Source: Limimaricola sp964022235
Lineage (GTDB): Bacteria > Pseudomonadota > Alphaproteobacteria > Rhodobacterales > Rhodobacteraceae
Direction: 5' to 3'
Length of the DNA stretch: 64,000 nt
Assembly (NCBI RefSeq): GCF_964022235.1
Contig: NZ_CAXHZL010000013.1
Location: forward strand, 46,308-110,307
The translations under genes were made by a program, and so were the position numbers. Shown piece by piece: positions 1-11,307 of this stretch. A model generated the notes under the pieces. That model saw nothing but the letters and a program-made list of their open reading frames with translations, had not been told where the DNA came from and did not search any database. Numbering within the stretch: the stretch's first letter is position 1; every line of letters starts with the position of its first letter.

Positions 1-102
1 CCCGCCACCACGCCTCTGCTGCTCTTGGCCGGAATCGGGCTAGGCTGCGCCGCCTTGCTGCCATTTGCCACGGCCGCAGCCCTGAGGGTCACGCTGCGTT
101 GA
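1..102 (+). CDS. ccmB: Heme exporter protein CcmB, C-terminal end (partial)
   Basis: The window opens inside this gene; 33 codons remain before TGA. The visible tail is a hydrophobic helix (rich in Leu, Ala and Gly) followed by a short basic end, as expected for the last membrane segment of CcmB, the permease partner of the CcmA ATPase in cytochrome c maturation. The call rests mainly on position: ccmC, ccmD and ccmG follow on the same strand in the order of the Rhodobacter helABCDX cluster. The start and most of the gene lie outside the window. Confidence 0.72.
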   Translation, partial: PATTPLLLLAGIGLGCAALLPFATAAALRVTLR

Positions 103-148
103 CACTCAGGGCCATTGAGCCGCGACGCGCGCCGGGATAGGAAAAGCC

Positions 149-892
149 ATGTCGATCTGGACTTACGCCAATCCGAGGAAATTCCTCGACACCACCGCCC
201 CTTGGGTGCCGTGGCTCATGTGGCTCTCTGCCGCCGTGCTTGGTGTCGGTCTGGTCTGGGGCTTTTTCTTCACGCCCGAGGCCGAGCGCTTCGGCTCCTC
301 GGTCAAGATCATCTACCTGCATGTGCCCTCGGCGCTGATGGCGATCAACGCGTGGCTGATGATGCTCGTGGCCTCGCTGATCTGGCTGATCCGCCGACAT
401 CACGTCTCTGCTCTGGCGGCCCGCGCGGCCGCGCCGATCGGCATGGTGATGACGCTGATCGCGCTCATCACCGGGGCGATCTGGGGTCAGCCGATGTGGG
501 GCACCTGGTGGGCGTGGGACCCGCGTCTGACCTCATTCCTGATCCTGTTCCTGTTCTATCTGGGCTACATCGCGCTTTGGGCCGCAATTCCCGATCCCGA
601 CAGTGCCGCCGACCTGACCTCGGTGCTCTGCCTCGTCGGATCGGTCTTTGCGATCCTGTCGCGCTACGCCGTGAACTTCTGGAACCAAGGCTTGCATCAG
701 GGCGCATCGCTTTCGCTCGACAAGCAGGAGAACGTGGCCGACGTGTTCTGGTTGCCGCTGCTGGTCTGCATGGCGGGGTTCGTGCTGCTGTTCGTGGCCC
801 TCGTGCTGCTGCGCACCGGCACAGAAATCCGCGCGCGTCGCATCTCTGCCCTGCGCGCGCGCGCGCGTCGCGGCGAGCCGGTGCGCGCATGA
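149..892 (+). CDS. ccmC: Heme exporter/heme-handling protein CcmC
   Basis: A 247-residue inner-membrane protein of the heme-handling family. It delivers heme to the chaperone CcmE for attachment to apocytochrome c in the periplasm. The hallmark tryptophan-rich periplasmic motif is present (WGTWWAWDP, residues 117-125), and it is flanked by the conserved histidines H58 (YLHVP) and H183 (GLHQG) that are known heme ligands in the family. About six hydrophobic helices can be seen, and the length is normal. An AGGA-type ribosome site lies just before the ATG. The TGA stop overlaps the ccmD start, so the two are translationally coupled. Confidence 0.95.
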   Translation: MSIWTYANPRKFLDTTAPWVPWLMWLSAAVLGVGLVWGFFFTPEAERFGSSVKIIYLHVPSALMAINAWLMMLVASLIWLIRRHHVSALAARAAAPIGMVMTLIALITGAIWGQPMWGTWWAWDPRLTSFLILFLFYLGYIALWAAIPDPDSAADLTSVLCLVGSVFAILSRYAVNFWNQGLHQGASLSLDKQENVADVFWLPLLVCMAGFVLLFVALVLLRTGTEIRARRISALRARARRGEPVRA

Positions 893-1035
893 TGGATCTG
901 GGCAAATACGCAGCCGAGGTGATCTCGGCGTGGGGCCTCAGCCTCGCACTGCTGGGCGGTCTCGTCTGGTGGAGCCTCGCGCGTGACCGCAAGGTCCGGG
1001 CCGAACTTGAAAGGGCCGAGCGCGATCATGGCTAG
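889..1035 (+). CDS. ccmD: Heme exporter protein CcmD
   Basis: A 48-residue protein starting MMDLGKYAAEV, with one membrane helix (about residues 14-30, ending LVWWSLARD) and a charged C-terminal tail rich in Arg and Glu. This is the standard build of CcmD, the small subunit that releases holo-CcmE from the CcmABC complex. It overlaps the end of ccmC by 4 bases and the start of ccmG by 8 bases. Two adjacent ATG codons (889 and 892) could serve as start; the first gives the tighter coupling to ccmC. Confidence 0.9.
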   Translation: MMDLGKYAAEVISAWGLSLALLGGLVWWSLARDRKVRAELERAERDHG

Positions 1036-1561
1036 GTTCTCACCGCTCATCATCCTGCCGCCCGCGATCTTCGCGGCCCTTGCAGGGCTCTTTGCCGCCG
1101 GCATGCTGCGCGACAATCCCGACGAACTGCCCTCGGCTCTGATCGGGCAAGCAGCCCCACTTACCGAGACTGGCACCTTGCCGGGGCGCAGCCCCTTTGA
1201 TCCCGCGGTGCTCGCGGATGGTGAGGTGAAACTGGTGAACTTCTGGGCCAGCTGGTGCGCGCCCTGCCGGGTCGAGCATCCGAACTTCGAGGCGCTGGCT
1301 GAAGAAGGGCTGCCGATTTACGGCATCAACTACAAGGACGACGCTGCCAACGCGAACGCCTTCCTCGAAGAGTTGGGCGACCCGTATACAGCGATCGGCA
1401 CCGACGATGGCCGCGTCGCGCGCGACTGGGGCGTCTACGGCGTGCCGGAAACCTTCGTTGTCGACGGGCAGGGCCGCATCATCTCGCGCATGGCAGGTCC
1501 GGTCACCCAACGTGCGATCACCGAGCGGTTGAAGCCGGCGCTCGAAGAGGCGGCGAACTGA
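1028..1561 (+). CDS. ccmG: Thiol:disulfide interchange protein CcmG/DsbE (HelX)
   Basis: A 177-residue membrane-anchored thioredoxin. An N-terminal helix (residues 7-25) tethers it to the inner membrane, and the thioredoxin fold follows with active site WCAPC (Cys77 and Cys80). The motif GVYGVPETFVVD carries the cis-proline loop typical of the CcmG/DsbE group. It keeps the CXXCH haem-binding cysteines of apocytochrome c reduced in the periplasm. The start at 1028 overlaps the end of ccmD; starts further upstream would add a cytosolic stretch out of line with family members. Last gene of the operon, followed by a strong terminator. Confidence 0.94.
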   Translation: MARFSPLIILPPAIFAALAGLFAAGMLRDNPDELPSALIGQAAPLTETGTLPGRSPFDPAVLADGEVKLVNFWASWCAPCRVEHPNFEALAEEGLPIYGINYKDDAANANAFLEELGDPYTAIGTDDGRVARDWGVYGVPETFVVDGQGRIISRMAGPVTQRAITERLKPALEEAAN

Positions 1562-1718
1562 GCCGACCGGCCTTCTCCACCAATCCATATTATAACGTCA
1601 TGGCGCACCAGAGCAGCGTTTGCAGGGCAGTAGTCCGTCTGCGCAGCCATGTTCGACGGGGTCTTGGCGAACGGAACGAAACACGCGATCTCTTTCCATA
1701 GGCCTGTAACTCAACAGG

Positions 1719-1751
1719 AAACCGCCCCGGCCATAGGCCGGGGCGGTTTTT
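1719..1751. terminator. Rho-independent terminator between ccmG and acnA
   Basis: A perfect 11-bp GC-rich stem (CCGCCCCGGCC, loop ATA, GGCCGGGGCGG), extended by A-T pairs and followed by five T on the + strand. It ends the ccm operon and lies just beyond the stop of the convergent acnA, so it may serve both. The 157 bases between ccmG and this hairpin show no gene. Confidence 0.85.
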
Positions 1752-1774
1752 GTTTCAGCGCTCGTATCCGAAGA

Positions 1775-4555
<2,781 letters not shown>

Positions 4556-4771
4556 GAAGTGTCCCTTCTGGCTGCGAGCTGTGGGTCTGGCCCCGCTTCT
4601 GCCGCAAGGGCAGCAGGCGATCAAGGCCGTTGCCCGCTATGTATACAACGGCACACAAATGTCCAGATCCCTGGTGATCGCGCGAAACGCACGCGTCTCT
4701 CGCGGCGGGTTGATTGGTGTTGCAATGCCGAACAGCTTAGACCGATGGGACAATCCCGGTGGAGAGCATGA

Positions 4772-5467
4772 ATGCGCGAATATTTGGCGGCACTGAGCAT
4801 GGCGGGCTGTCTTGCCCTGAGCCCGGCGCTCGCCGAGTCCCCCGTGGTGGTCGAGCTTTTCACCTCGCAGGGCTGCTCGAGTTGCCCGCCCGCCGACGAA
4901 ATGGTGCGCAATCTCGCCCAGCGTGACGATGTGATCGCCCTAGGGTTGCACGTCGACTACTGGGACTACATCGGCTGGGCCGACAGCTTTGCCCAGCCCG
5001 GCTTTACCAAGCGCCAGAAACGCTATGCTTCCGCAGTCGGTGAGCGGATGGTCTATACGCCGCAATTCGTCGTGGGCGGGGTCGAGCGGATCGTCGGGGC
5101 CAAGCCGATGAAGGTGATGCAGGCGGTGATGGACCGCGCCGAGGCGCCCGAGCGCATCACCCTTTCCGTCGCACGCGAGGGTGAGACGCTGCGAATCCGA
5201 GCCCAACGGCGCGATGCGCGGGCGGTGCCAGTCATGGTGCAGCTGGTGCGTTATCGCCCCGAGGCCAGCGTTGCCATCGAACGCGGCGAGAACGCGGGCC
5301 AGCGGTTGGTCTACGCCAACATCGTAACGTCCTGGGAAATGCTGGTGCGCTGGACTGGAGAGGAAGCGCTGGAGATCACCGCGCCGCTCGACGGCGAACT
5401 GCCGGGCGCTGTGATCGTGCAGGAAGAGGGGCCCGGTGCGATCCTCGCGGCGGCGCGGCTGCCCTAG
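4772..5467 (+). CDS. DUF1223 family secreted thioredoxin-like protein
   Basis: A 231-residue protein with a cleavable signal peptide (cut near ALA-ES, residues 20-23). The mature N-terminus has VELFTSQGCSSCPPAD, the CxxC signature of DUF1223, followed by HVDYWDYIGW and TPQFVVGG. The fold is thioredoxin-like at the N-terminus and beta-rich at the C-terminus. Its biochemical role is unknown; a periplasmic redox function is an inference from the CxxC. It is divergent from acnA and its stop codon overlaps that of the convergent acyltransferase. Confidence 0.85.
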   Translation: MREYLAALSMAGCLALSPALAESPVVVELFTSQGCSSCPPADEMVRNLAQRDDVIALGLHVDYWDYIGWADSFAQPGFTKRQKRYASAVGERMVYTPQFVVGGVERIVGAKPMKVMQAVMDRAEAPERITLSVAREGETLRIRAQRRDARAVPVMVQLVRYRPEASVAIERGENAGQRLVYANIVTSWEMLVRWTGEEALEITAPLDGELPGAVIVQEEGPGAILAAARLP

Positions 5468-6348
5468 CGGGCGGCACGGGCCGCTTTCCAGCGGTTGTGC
5501 ACCCAGAACCACTGCCCCGGATCGCGCTCGATGCGCACCTCGAGCCGCCGGGTCGCTTCGCGCATCATCTCGACAGGCGACCCCCGGGGGATCGGAGCTT
5601 CGAGGGCGATATCGAAGCCGATGCCGTCGGGGTGGCGAATGCCGAAATAGGGCACCAAGGGGGCGTCGAAGCGCAGCGCCAGTTCGGCCGCCGTGAGCGC
5701 CGTGCGGGCGGGCCGTCCGAGAAAGTCGATCTCGACGCCGCTCCGGTCGTGCAGGTCGAACAGGATCGTCGCCATGCCGCCCGACTTCAGATGCCGCAAA
5801 AACCCCGTGAGCCCGCGCCGGCCCTTTGCAAAGACCGGGCCTGACACGTCCTGCATGGTGGCGGCGTAGTGATCGTTGACAAAGCCGTTGGACATCGGCC
5901 GATAGAGACCGCCGATCTCGTAGCCCATCGCCGTCAGCACCCGGCGCGGCGCCTCGTGATTGCCGAAATGACCCGTCACGAAGATCACCGGTCTGCGCTC
6001 GGCGCGCGCGTGGGCGATGGTCTCCAACCCGGCGTCCTCGTGCAGCGTGTCGGGTAGGGCATGCGCGAACTCCGCGCCCGAGTAGTTTTCGATCAGGGTG
6101 CGTCCGAGGTTGTCGCAGACGGCACGGGACAACGCGGCGCGGCGCGCGGCGGGCATGTCGGGAAAGATCAGCCCGAGATTGGCCGAGGCCCTGCGGCGAT
6201 AGCCCGCAAGCGGGCCGAGAGTTCGGGCGGTCAAGGCACCCATCGCCGCCACCCGCCTTTCGTAAGGCAGGCTGCGCGCGACACCGATCGCAGCGCGCAA
6301 GGCCAGATCGACCGCCCGGTCCGCCGTGCCACGGCCGCGGGCCGTCAT
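5464..6348 (-). CDS. LpxL/HtrB-family lipid A acyltransferase
   Basis: A 294-residue member of the lysophospholipid/lauroyl acyltransferase family, which adds secondary acyl chains to lipid A (or acylates ornithine-type lipids) at the inner membrane. The catalytic motif appears as TGHFGNHEAPRR, where His and the downstream Glu correspond to the family HX4-5E signature, followed by the usual GGLYRP(M)SN segment and a C-terminal WVHNRWK motif. The start at 6348 is backed by GAGGATAGGA just upstream; a longer reading with 25 extra residues is possible but poor. The TAG overlaps the TAG of the convergent DUF1223 gene. Confidence 0.85.
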   Translation of the reverse strand: MTARGRGTADRAVDLALRAAIGVARSLPYERRVAAMGALTARTLGPLAGYRRRASANLGLIFPDMPAARRAALSRAVCDNLGRTLIENYSGAEFAHALPDTLHEDAGLETIAHARAERRPVIFVTGHFGNHEAPRRVLTAMGYEIGGLYRPMSNGFVNDHYAATMQDVSGPVFAKGRRGLTGFLRHLKSGGMATILFDLHDRSGVEIDFLGRPARTALTAAELALRFDAPLVPYFGIRHPDGIGFDIALEAPIPRGSPVEMMREATRRLEVRIERDPGQWFWVHNRWKAARAAR

Positions 6349-6431
6349 CGTCCTATCCTCTGCCAAAACCCGTTCTCCGCCAAGCCGCGCCCCGGCCATA
6401 AGGTGGAGCGTCAGGGATGCCAAGCCAAGGG

Positions 6432-7502
6432 TCAGGCGACCCCTTCCTCGTCGTCCTGTGGCGTGACGAGGGTAATTTCCCCGGCATCCGCCGCCGCGCG
6501 GACCGCCGTCACGACCTCGCTCATCGCGGTTTCCCCCTCAAGCCGTCGCACGGTACCACGCTCGGCAATCTCGTCGCGCAGCCCTTGGGCCATCCGCTGC
6601 GAGATGTTGTCGAGCAGATGCGTGGCCGCGGCGTCTAGACTGCCGCCTTCCGCCTGTGCCGCGGTAAGTGCGGTGATCAGCACCGGTTGTTCGATCCGAC
6701 GCAGGACCGTAGGCGCGTCTGTCGCGGCAAGGCGAGCGGGGAGGTCGGCGAAGGTGAAGATGGCCCGCCGCACGTCGGCCGCGAAATCGGGATCGTCGTC
6801 GTCGAGGCCGCCCAGCACGGCATCGCGCGTGGCGCTACCGCTCGAATTGAGAATCTCGCCCAGCCGGTCCGGCGCCGGGTTGGTGAAGGCCTGGGGCACC
6901 TCGACGCAATGCTCGGCCGCCAAGGCCGCGCCGATCCGCTCGACCGTGTCGGGGGCGATGGCGGAGGTCTGCGACATGGCATGCGTGATCCGGCGTGCCC
7001 GCTCGCTCGGCAACAACCCCAGGAGCTCCGCCGCCTTGGCAACCGGCAGCTTCGACAGGGCCACGGCGGCGATTTCGGCGGATTCGGAGGTCATCAGTGG
7101 CACCAGCGCAGGGCAGGAGAGCGCGGTGAGCCGCGCCCAGGGGTCATCCCCGCGCGGCGGTCCGGCTTCGGCGCGCAATCGTGCGGCGGTGGCCGGGCTG
7201 ATCCGTCCATCGAGCGCCTGCAACGCTCGGTCAATTCCGCCCGGTGCGGCGAGGCCGAGCCCCTCGATCCGGTCGGCAAATTCGGAAGCCACGGCCGAGA
7301 GCGTGGCCCGGTCCACCAGCCGCAGCGCGCCAAGCTCGCGCGTCAGGCTGATCTGCACCTCTTCAGGCAGGGCGGCCAGATCGAGCTTGCGCCCTTCGGC
7401 GATCATCAGCTGAACCACCATGGCCGCCTTGCGACGGCGGCTCATCTGGCCGGGTGCAACCGGCTCCATGCCGGTCTTGTTGATGGGCTGAGGTGCTGAC
7501 AC
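6432..7502 (-). CDS. FliG-like flagellar motor switch protein (isolated)
   Basis: A 356-residue protein whose second half follows the FliG middle and C-terminal domain pattern. AAELLGLLPSERARRITHAM matches the FliG helix preceding the switch region, then come LGEILNSSG, FAADVRRAIFTFADL and a final helix set ending GEITLVTP. The FliG middle-domain EHPQ motif is degenerate (SESAE). No flagellar gene is nearby, which is unusual because fliG usually sits with fliF/fliN. It could be the main FliG, relocated, or a paralogue. The next gene upstream on the same strand is the LuxR-like ligand-binding protein, 72 bases away. Confidence 0.7.
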   Translation of the reverse strand: MSAPQPINKTGMEPVAPGQMSRRRKAAMVVQLMIAEGRKLDLAALPEEVQISLTRELGALRLVDRATLSAVASEFADRIEGLGLAAPGGIDRALQALDGRISPATAARLRAEAGPPRGDDPWARLTALSCPALVPLMTSESAEIAAVALSKLPVAKAAELLGLLPSERARRITHAMSQTSAIAPDTVERIGAALAAEHCVEVPQAFTNPAPDRLGEILNSSGSATRDAVLGGLDDDDPDFAADVRRAIFTFADLPARLAATDAPTVLRRIEQPVLITALTAAQAEGGSLDAAATHLLDNISQRMAQGLRDEIAERGTVRRLEGETAMSEVVTAVRAAADAGEITLVTPQDDEEGVA

Positions 7503-7574
7503 GGGTCCCGGCCTCCCTGGGCTGCGATGCTGCAGGCAGGCTTAGGGCAACAGGGTAAACAACAGGTTCCCGCC

Positions 7575-8066
7575 CTAGCTGGTCACCACCTCGATCGACA
7601 GTTCTCCGAGCCGGGCGCGCATCGCGGGACCGAGCGTTTCGACATCGCGGGTCAGCTCGTGCAGCCGCGCCAGTTCTGCGCGCGCCTCGGCGATCTCCGC
7701 TGCCTCGAAGGGGCGATCGGGATGCGCAAGCCCCCCGAGGCTGCGCGCGCCGTCCACCATCGAGATGCTGACGCCATGACGCAGCCCGAAGCCTGCGGCC
7801 TGCGTCATGACGCCAAGTGGATCCTCGCTCGGATCGATGTCCTGCCAAGGGCACACACCCTCGTTCGTCATTGCCCAGCGCACCGTCGGATCGCGCAGCA
7901 GCAAACCCTGCTTGGCATAGGTGGAAACCCATTCCGGGGGGTAGCAGTTGAACATCAACTTCGGCGCGGCGAAATGAATATGCAGTCCGATGGCAAAGCC
8001 ACCGGGTGCAATCTGCTTGAGATGAGCCAAACTATGGCCGATACTGATATCATTAAGCAATGTCAT
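7575..8066 (-). CDS. Autoinducer-binding-domain protein lacking an HTH
   Basis: A 163-residue protein that is only the N-terminal half of a LuxR-type quorum-sensing regulator. Key acyl-homoserine-lactone pocket residues are in place: W46 and Y50 (EWVSTY), D59-P60 (RDPTVRW) and W74. It stops before any LuxR_C helix-turn-helix, so it cannot bind DNA in the usual way. Its closest visible relative is the divergent regulator at 8191. Possible roles (inference): a ligand sink, or a heterodimer partner that blocks the full-length regulator. Confidence 0.8.
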   Translation of the reverse strand: MTLLNDISIGHSLAHLKQIAPGGFAIGLHIHFAAPKLMFNCYPPEWVSTYAKQGLLLRDPTVRWAMTNEGVCPWQDIDPSEDPLGVMTQAAGFGLRHGVSISMVDGARSLGGLAHPDRPFEAAEIAEARAELARLHELTRDVETLGPAMRARLGELSIEVVTS

Positions 8067-8190
8067 CTGGCGGTTTCACCTCAGCGTTCGCAAATCGCAC
8101 CCGTCAGGACGATGTCCGGGGGGCAAAGATCAAAGTTGGCGCCATGAGTGAACGATCGCAGATTGACCCATCCCGAGCAGGACCCGTCTT

Positions 8191-8787
8191 GTGACGACTC
8201 CTCTCGATACTGAGCTGCTGGGACGCCTCGCCCCGGTCGGCTACTATATCGCGCTGCGGGTCGGCTTTGCATTCCCGCTCGAAGAATACAACCATCTGCC
8301 GAAAGCTTGGGTCGATATTTATACCTCTGAGCGACTAATTCTCGATGATCCGGCGATCCGTTGGGCCTATTCCAACGAAGGCGCGGCGCGCTGGAGCGCG
8401 CTGGAGGACCCGCAGGGTGTTTTTGTGAAGGCGCGGCGCCTGCGTCTGCGCTATGGGGCCGTCGCCGCGGCCACTGATTCAAGCGGCGCGCGCTCCTACG
8501 GGCTTTACCTACGCGAGGATCGGGAGTTCAGCGACCGCGAACTCGGGGTCGTCGTGGAGATGCTGGAAGCGCTGCATTCCGAGGCGGCTCCACCGAGCAA
8601 CCTGACGCAGGCCGAAATCGAGGTGCTGCGCATGGTCAAGAACGGCTACCGGCTCAAGCAGATCGCCCATGCGCTGGGTGTGACCGAAGGGGCGATCAAG
8701 CAGCGGCTGAAAAACGCCCGCACCAAGCTTGGCGCCAACACCGCGACTCAGGCGGCAACCCTGGCCGCGGGATTCGGGTTGATTTGA
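8191..8787 (+). CDS. LuxR-family quorum-sensing-type transcriptional regulator
   Basis: A 198-residue regulator with an autoinducer-binding domain (about 15-130) and a GerE/LuxR helix-turn-helix (about 137-198, LTQAEIEVLRMVKNGYRLKQ then GVTEGAIKQRLKNAR). Ligand-pocket residues W40, Y44, D53-P54 and W68 are present. It starts with GTG; a GCAGGA lies eight bases upstream. No luxI-type synthase is in the window, so it is a LuxR solo here. It is divergent from the HTH-less homologue with 124 bases between them, an arrangement that suggests joint regulation. Confidence 0.88.
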   Translation: MTTPLDTELLGRLAPVGYYIALRVGFAFPLEEYNHLPKAWVDIYTSERLILDDPAIRWAYSNEGAARWSALEDPQGVFVKARRLRLRYGAVAAATDSSGARSYGLYLREDREFSDRELGVVVEMLEALHSEAAPPSNLTQAEIEVLRMVKNGYRLKQIAHALGVTEGAIKQRLKNARTKLGANTATQAATLAAGFGLI

Positions 8788-8794
8788 AGGGGGC

Positions 8795-8819
8795 GGCGGG
8801 CCCGCTTGGGGCCCGCCTT
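8795..8819. terminator. Hairpin between convergent luxR-type gene and purB
   Basis: A 9-bp perfect stem (GGCGGGCCC / GGGCCCGCC) with loop GCTTG fills the 38-base gap between the two convergent stop codons. There is no long T run on either strand, so termination is likely but less certain than at the other sites. Confidence 0.5.
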
Positions 8820-8825
8820 GAATGT

Positions 8826-10127
8826 TCAGCCGAAGACGCGGGCGAAGATCGTGTCGACGTGCTTGGTGTGGTAGGCGAGGTCGAACTTCTCTTCGATCTC
8901 CGCGGGCGACAGCGCCGCGGTGACCTCGGCGTCCGCCAGAAGCTCGGTCTTGAAATCCGCGCCCTGTTCCCAGACCCGCATCGCATTGCGCTGCACGAGG
9001 CGGTAGGCGTCCTCGCGGCTCACACCTGCCTGCGTCAGCGCCAGAAGCACCCGCTGGCTCATCACCAGACCGCGGAACTTGTTCATGTTGTCGAGCATGT
9101 TCTGCGGGTAGATCACCAGCTTTTCGATCATCCCCGCCAAGCGGTTCAACGCGAAGTCGAGCGTCACCGTGGTGTCGGGGCCAATCGCCCGCTCGACCGA
9201 GCTGTGCGAGATGTCGCGCTCGTGCCAGAGCGTCACGTTCTCGAGCGCGGGCGTCACCGACATGCGCACGAGCCGCGCCAGACCGGTCAGGTTCTCGGTC
9301 AGCACCGGGTTGCGCTTGTGCGGCATCGCGGACGAGCCCTTCTGGCCCTTGGAGAAAAACTCCTCGGCTTCCAGAACCTCGGTGCGCTGCATGTGGCGCA
9401 CCTCGGTGGCGATGTTCTCCATCGACGAGGCGATGACGCCGAGGGTCGCAAAGAACATCGCGTGACGGTCGCGCGGGATCACTTGGGTGGAGATGGTCTC
9501 GGGGCGCAGACCCATCTTCGCGCAGACATGCTCCTCGACGCGCGGATCGACGTTGGCATAGGTGCCGACGGCGCCAGAGATCGCGCCCGTGGCGATCTCC
9601 TCGCGAGCGTTGCGCAGACGGGCCAGACCGCGGTCCATCTCGGCGTAAAAGCGCGCGAAGGTCAGGCCCATGGTCGTCGGCTCGGCGTGGATGCCGTGGG
9701 AGCGGCCGATGCGGACCGTGTCCTTGTGCTCGATGGCACGCGCCTTGAGGGCGGCCAGCACCCGCTCCATGTCGGCGATCAGAAGATCGGCGGCACGGGT
9801 CAGCTGCACGTTGAAGGTGGTGTCGAGCACGTCGGACGAGGTCATGCCCTGATGCACGAAACGCGCCTGATCCGCGCCCACATGCTCGGCGAGATGCGTG
9901 AGGAAGGCGATGACGTCGTGCTTGGTGACGGCCTCGATCTCATCGATGCGGGCGACATCGAATTCCACGTCCTTGGCCTTCCAGACCGCGTCAGCGTTCT
10001 CGCGCGGGATCACGCCGAGATCGGCCATCGCGTCGCCGGCATGGGCTTCGATCTCGTACCAGATGCGGAACTTGGTGGCGGGCTCCCAGATGGCGGTCAT
10101 CTCGGGGCGGGAATAGCGGGGGATCAT
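8826..10127 (-). CDS. purB: Adenylosuccinate lyase
   Basis: A 433-residue member of the fumarase/aspartase superfamily. It removes fumarate from SAICAR and from adenylosuccinate in purine synthesis. The family signature KGSSAMPHKRNP is intact, as is the first conserved region with the catalytic His (HQGMTSSDVLDT) and the second (GRSHGIHAEPTT). The start MIPRYSRPEM matches the usual alphaproteobacterial N-terminus and the length is normal. It appears to be monocistronic; the next gene upstream is 121 bases away. Confidence 0.97.
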   Translation of the reverse strand: MIPRYSRPEMTAIWEPATKFRIWYEIEAHAGDAMADLGVIPRENADAVWKAKDVEFDVARIDEIEAVTKHDVIAFLTHLAEHVGADQARFVHQGMTSSDVLDTTFNVQLTRAADLLIADMERVLAALKARAIEHKDTVRIGRSHGIHAEPTTMGLTFARFYAEMDRGLARLRNAREEIATGAISGAVGTYANVDPRVEEHVCAKMGLRPETISTQVIPRDRHAMFFATLGVIASSMENIATEVRHMQRTEVLEAEEFFSKGQKGSSAMPHKRNPVLTENLTGLARLVRMSVTPALENVTLWHERDISHSSVERAIGPDTTVTLDFALNRLAGMIEKLVIYPQNMLDNMNKFRGLVMSQRVLLALTQAGVSREDAYRLVQRNAMRVWEQGADFKTELLADAEVTAALSPAEIEEKFDLAYHTKHVDTIFARVFG

Positions 10128-10248
10128 CGGCGCTCTCTCGGTCAAGGAGGGTTCGCCGGGGTCATAGGTCGATGGGCCGCGTCGCACAAGGTCGCGAGAT
10201 GACGCCGCGGCAGTGACGGGCCGATCCCGAGCGGGATCGGCGCGTGAT

Positions 10249-11106
10249 TTACAGGCCCGCGAAGGCGAAGGTCGGTAGGAGTGCCTGCACTCCGACCACG
10301 GCCGCGATACCGGTGGCGAGAAGCGCGATCTGCCCGGTGCCGGAGCGGTCGCGCCATAGGCGCAGGCCCAGAACCTGCAAGGGGCCTTTTTTAGGCTGCG
10401 ACACGGCCTTGGCTTCTGCCAAGGCGGCGCGGATATCGCGCATCTCCGAGACCATCGGGTGCGCCGTCGCGGGGCTGTCGTTGGCCACGCTCGCGACGTC
10501 GTTCGATGCGCGCCGCTTGGGCCGCTCAGTGCGGTAGCTCGGCACTTGGGGCCGTGTGGGCCGGGGGCGTCGCTGGGGCACCTCGGGGGCCAGTTCGGAC
10601 ACCTGCTCCGCGGTTTCTGCGTCGTAGCGCGCCAACATCCGATCGAACTCGCGCGCGTTGGTGTGCGGGCCGAGGCGGGTCGGATCAAGGCCCGGCAGCG
10701 CCTCGATCATCGCGTCGATCATCTCGGCGGTGGGGGTTTCGGTGCTCGTCTGCCACAGCATCCGATCGGACATGTAGCGATCGTTGATTCGATCCGCGAG
10801 CAGGCGGGTGATTGTGCCCTGATGGCTGGCGATACCGATCTGGCAATCGCCGCTCTCGCCCGCGCCGACGCCGATCGTCAGGCAGGCGGCATAGCGACCG
10901 GGCAGGGGCTGCGACCAGCCAAGGATGATGCGGGCGTTGTCGAGATCGAAAATCGCGACGTCGTCATGATCCCAATGGAGACCGCAGTCGCCGGCAGGAC
11001 CTTCCCGGAGCGATGTACACAAATCATCGACGAGATTGGGAAAGTCGAGCGCAGGGATGCCGCGAAACAGCAGTTGTGCGATGGTGCTGGTGATCGGGTC
11101 TGACAT
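10249..11106 (-). CDS. Unknown protein with C-terminal membrane segment
   Basis: A 285-residue protein I do not recognise by name. The first 130 residues look like a compact globular domain (starts MSDPITSTIAQLLFRG; contains GLHWDHDDVAIFDLDNARI and GDCQIGIASHQG). A low-complexity Arg/Pro-rich linker follows (about 175-210), then a charged helix and a C-terminal hydrophobic stretch (about 262-285) that probably anchors it in the membrane. The layout suggests a cytosolic domain tethered by its tail. Sits between purB and glnA on the same strand with its own gap on both sides. Confidence 0.75.
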   Translation of the reverse strand: MSDPITSTIAQLLFRGIPALDFPNLVDDLCTSLREGPAGDCGLHWDHDDVAIFDLDNARIILGWSQPLPGRYAACLTIGVGAGESGDCQIGIASHQGTITRLLADRINDRYMSDRMLWQTSTETPTAEMIDAMIEALPGLDPTRLGPHTNAREFDRMLARYDAETAEQVSELAPEVPQRRPRPTRPQVPSYRTERPKRRASNDVASVANDSPATAHPMVSEMRDIRAALAEAKAVSQPKKGPLQVLGLRLWRDRSGTGQIALLATGIAAVVGVQALLPTFAFAGL

Positions 11107-11307
11107 TGACCGGTCTCCGAATGGGGTCGGCTCGTTGGCCGGTGAGTGGTCCTTTCAATTAGGTTAACGATTGTGTTCCCGTTAAGCGCGAAGCAGGGAA
11201 TAAGCGTGGTCGCTCGACGGGATCGGCCCCGCGAGCGCCGCAATTTGGCCACTTCGTCGATCCCGCGCTCGTGCCCCGATCCATGAGAAATGCCGGGTGA
11301 CGCAATG

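Noticed and set aside
851..869. Alternating GC dinucleotide run at the end of ccmC
   Set aside because: It encodes Arg-Ala codons of the normal CcmC tail; the length is short and the frame is intact, so there is no sign of phase variation.
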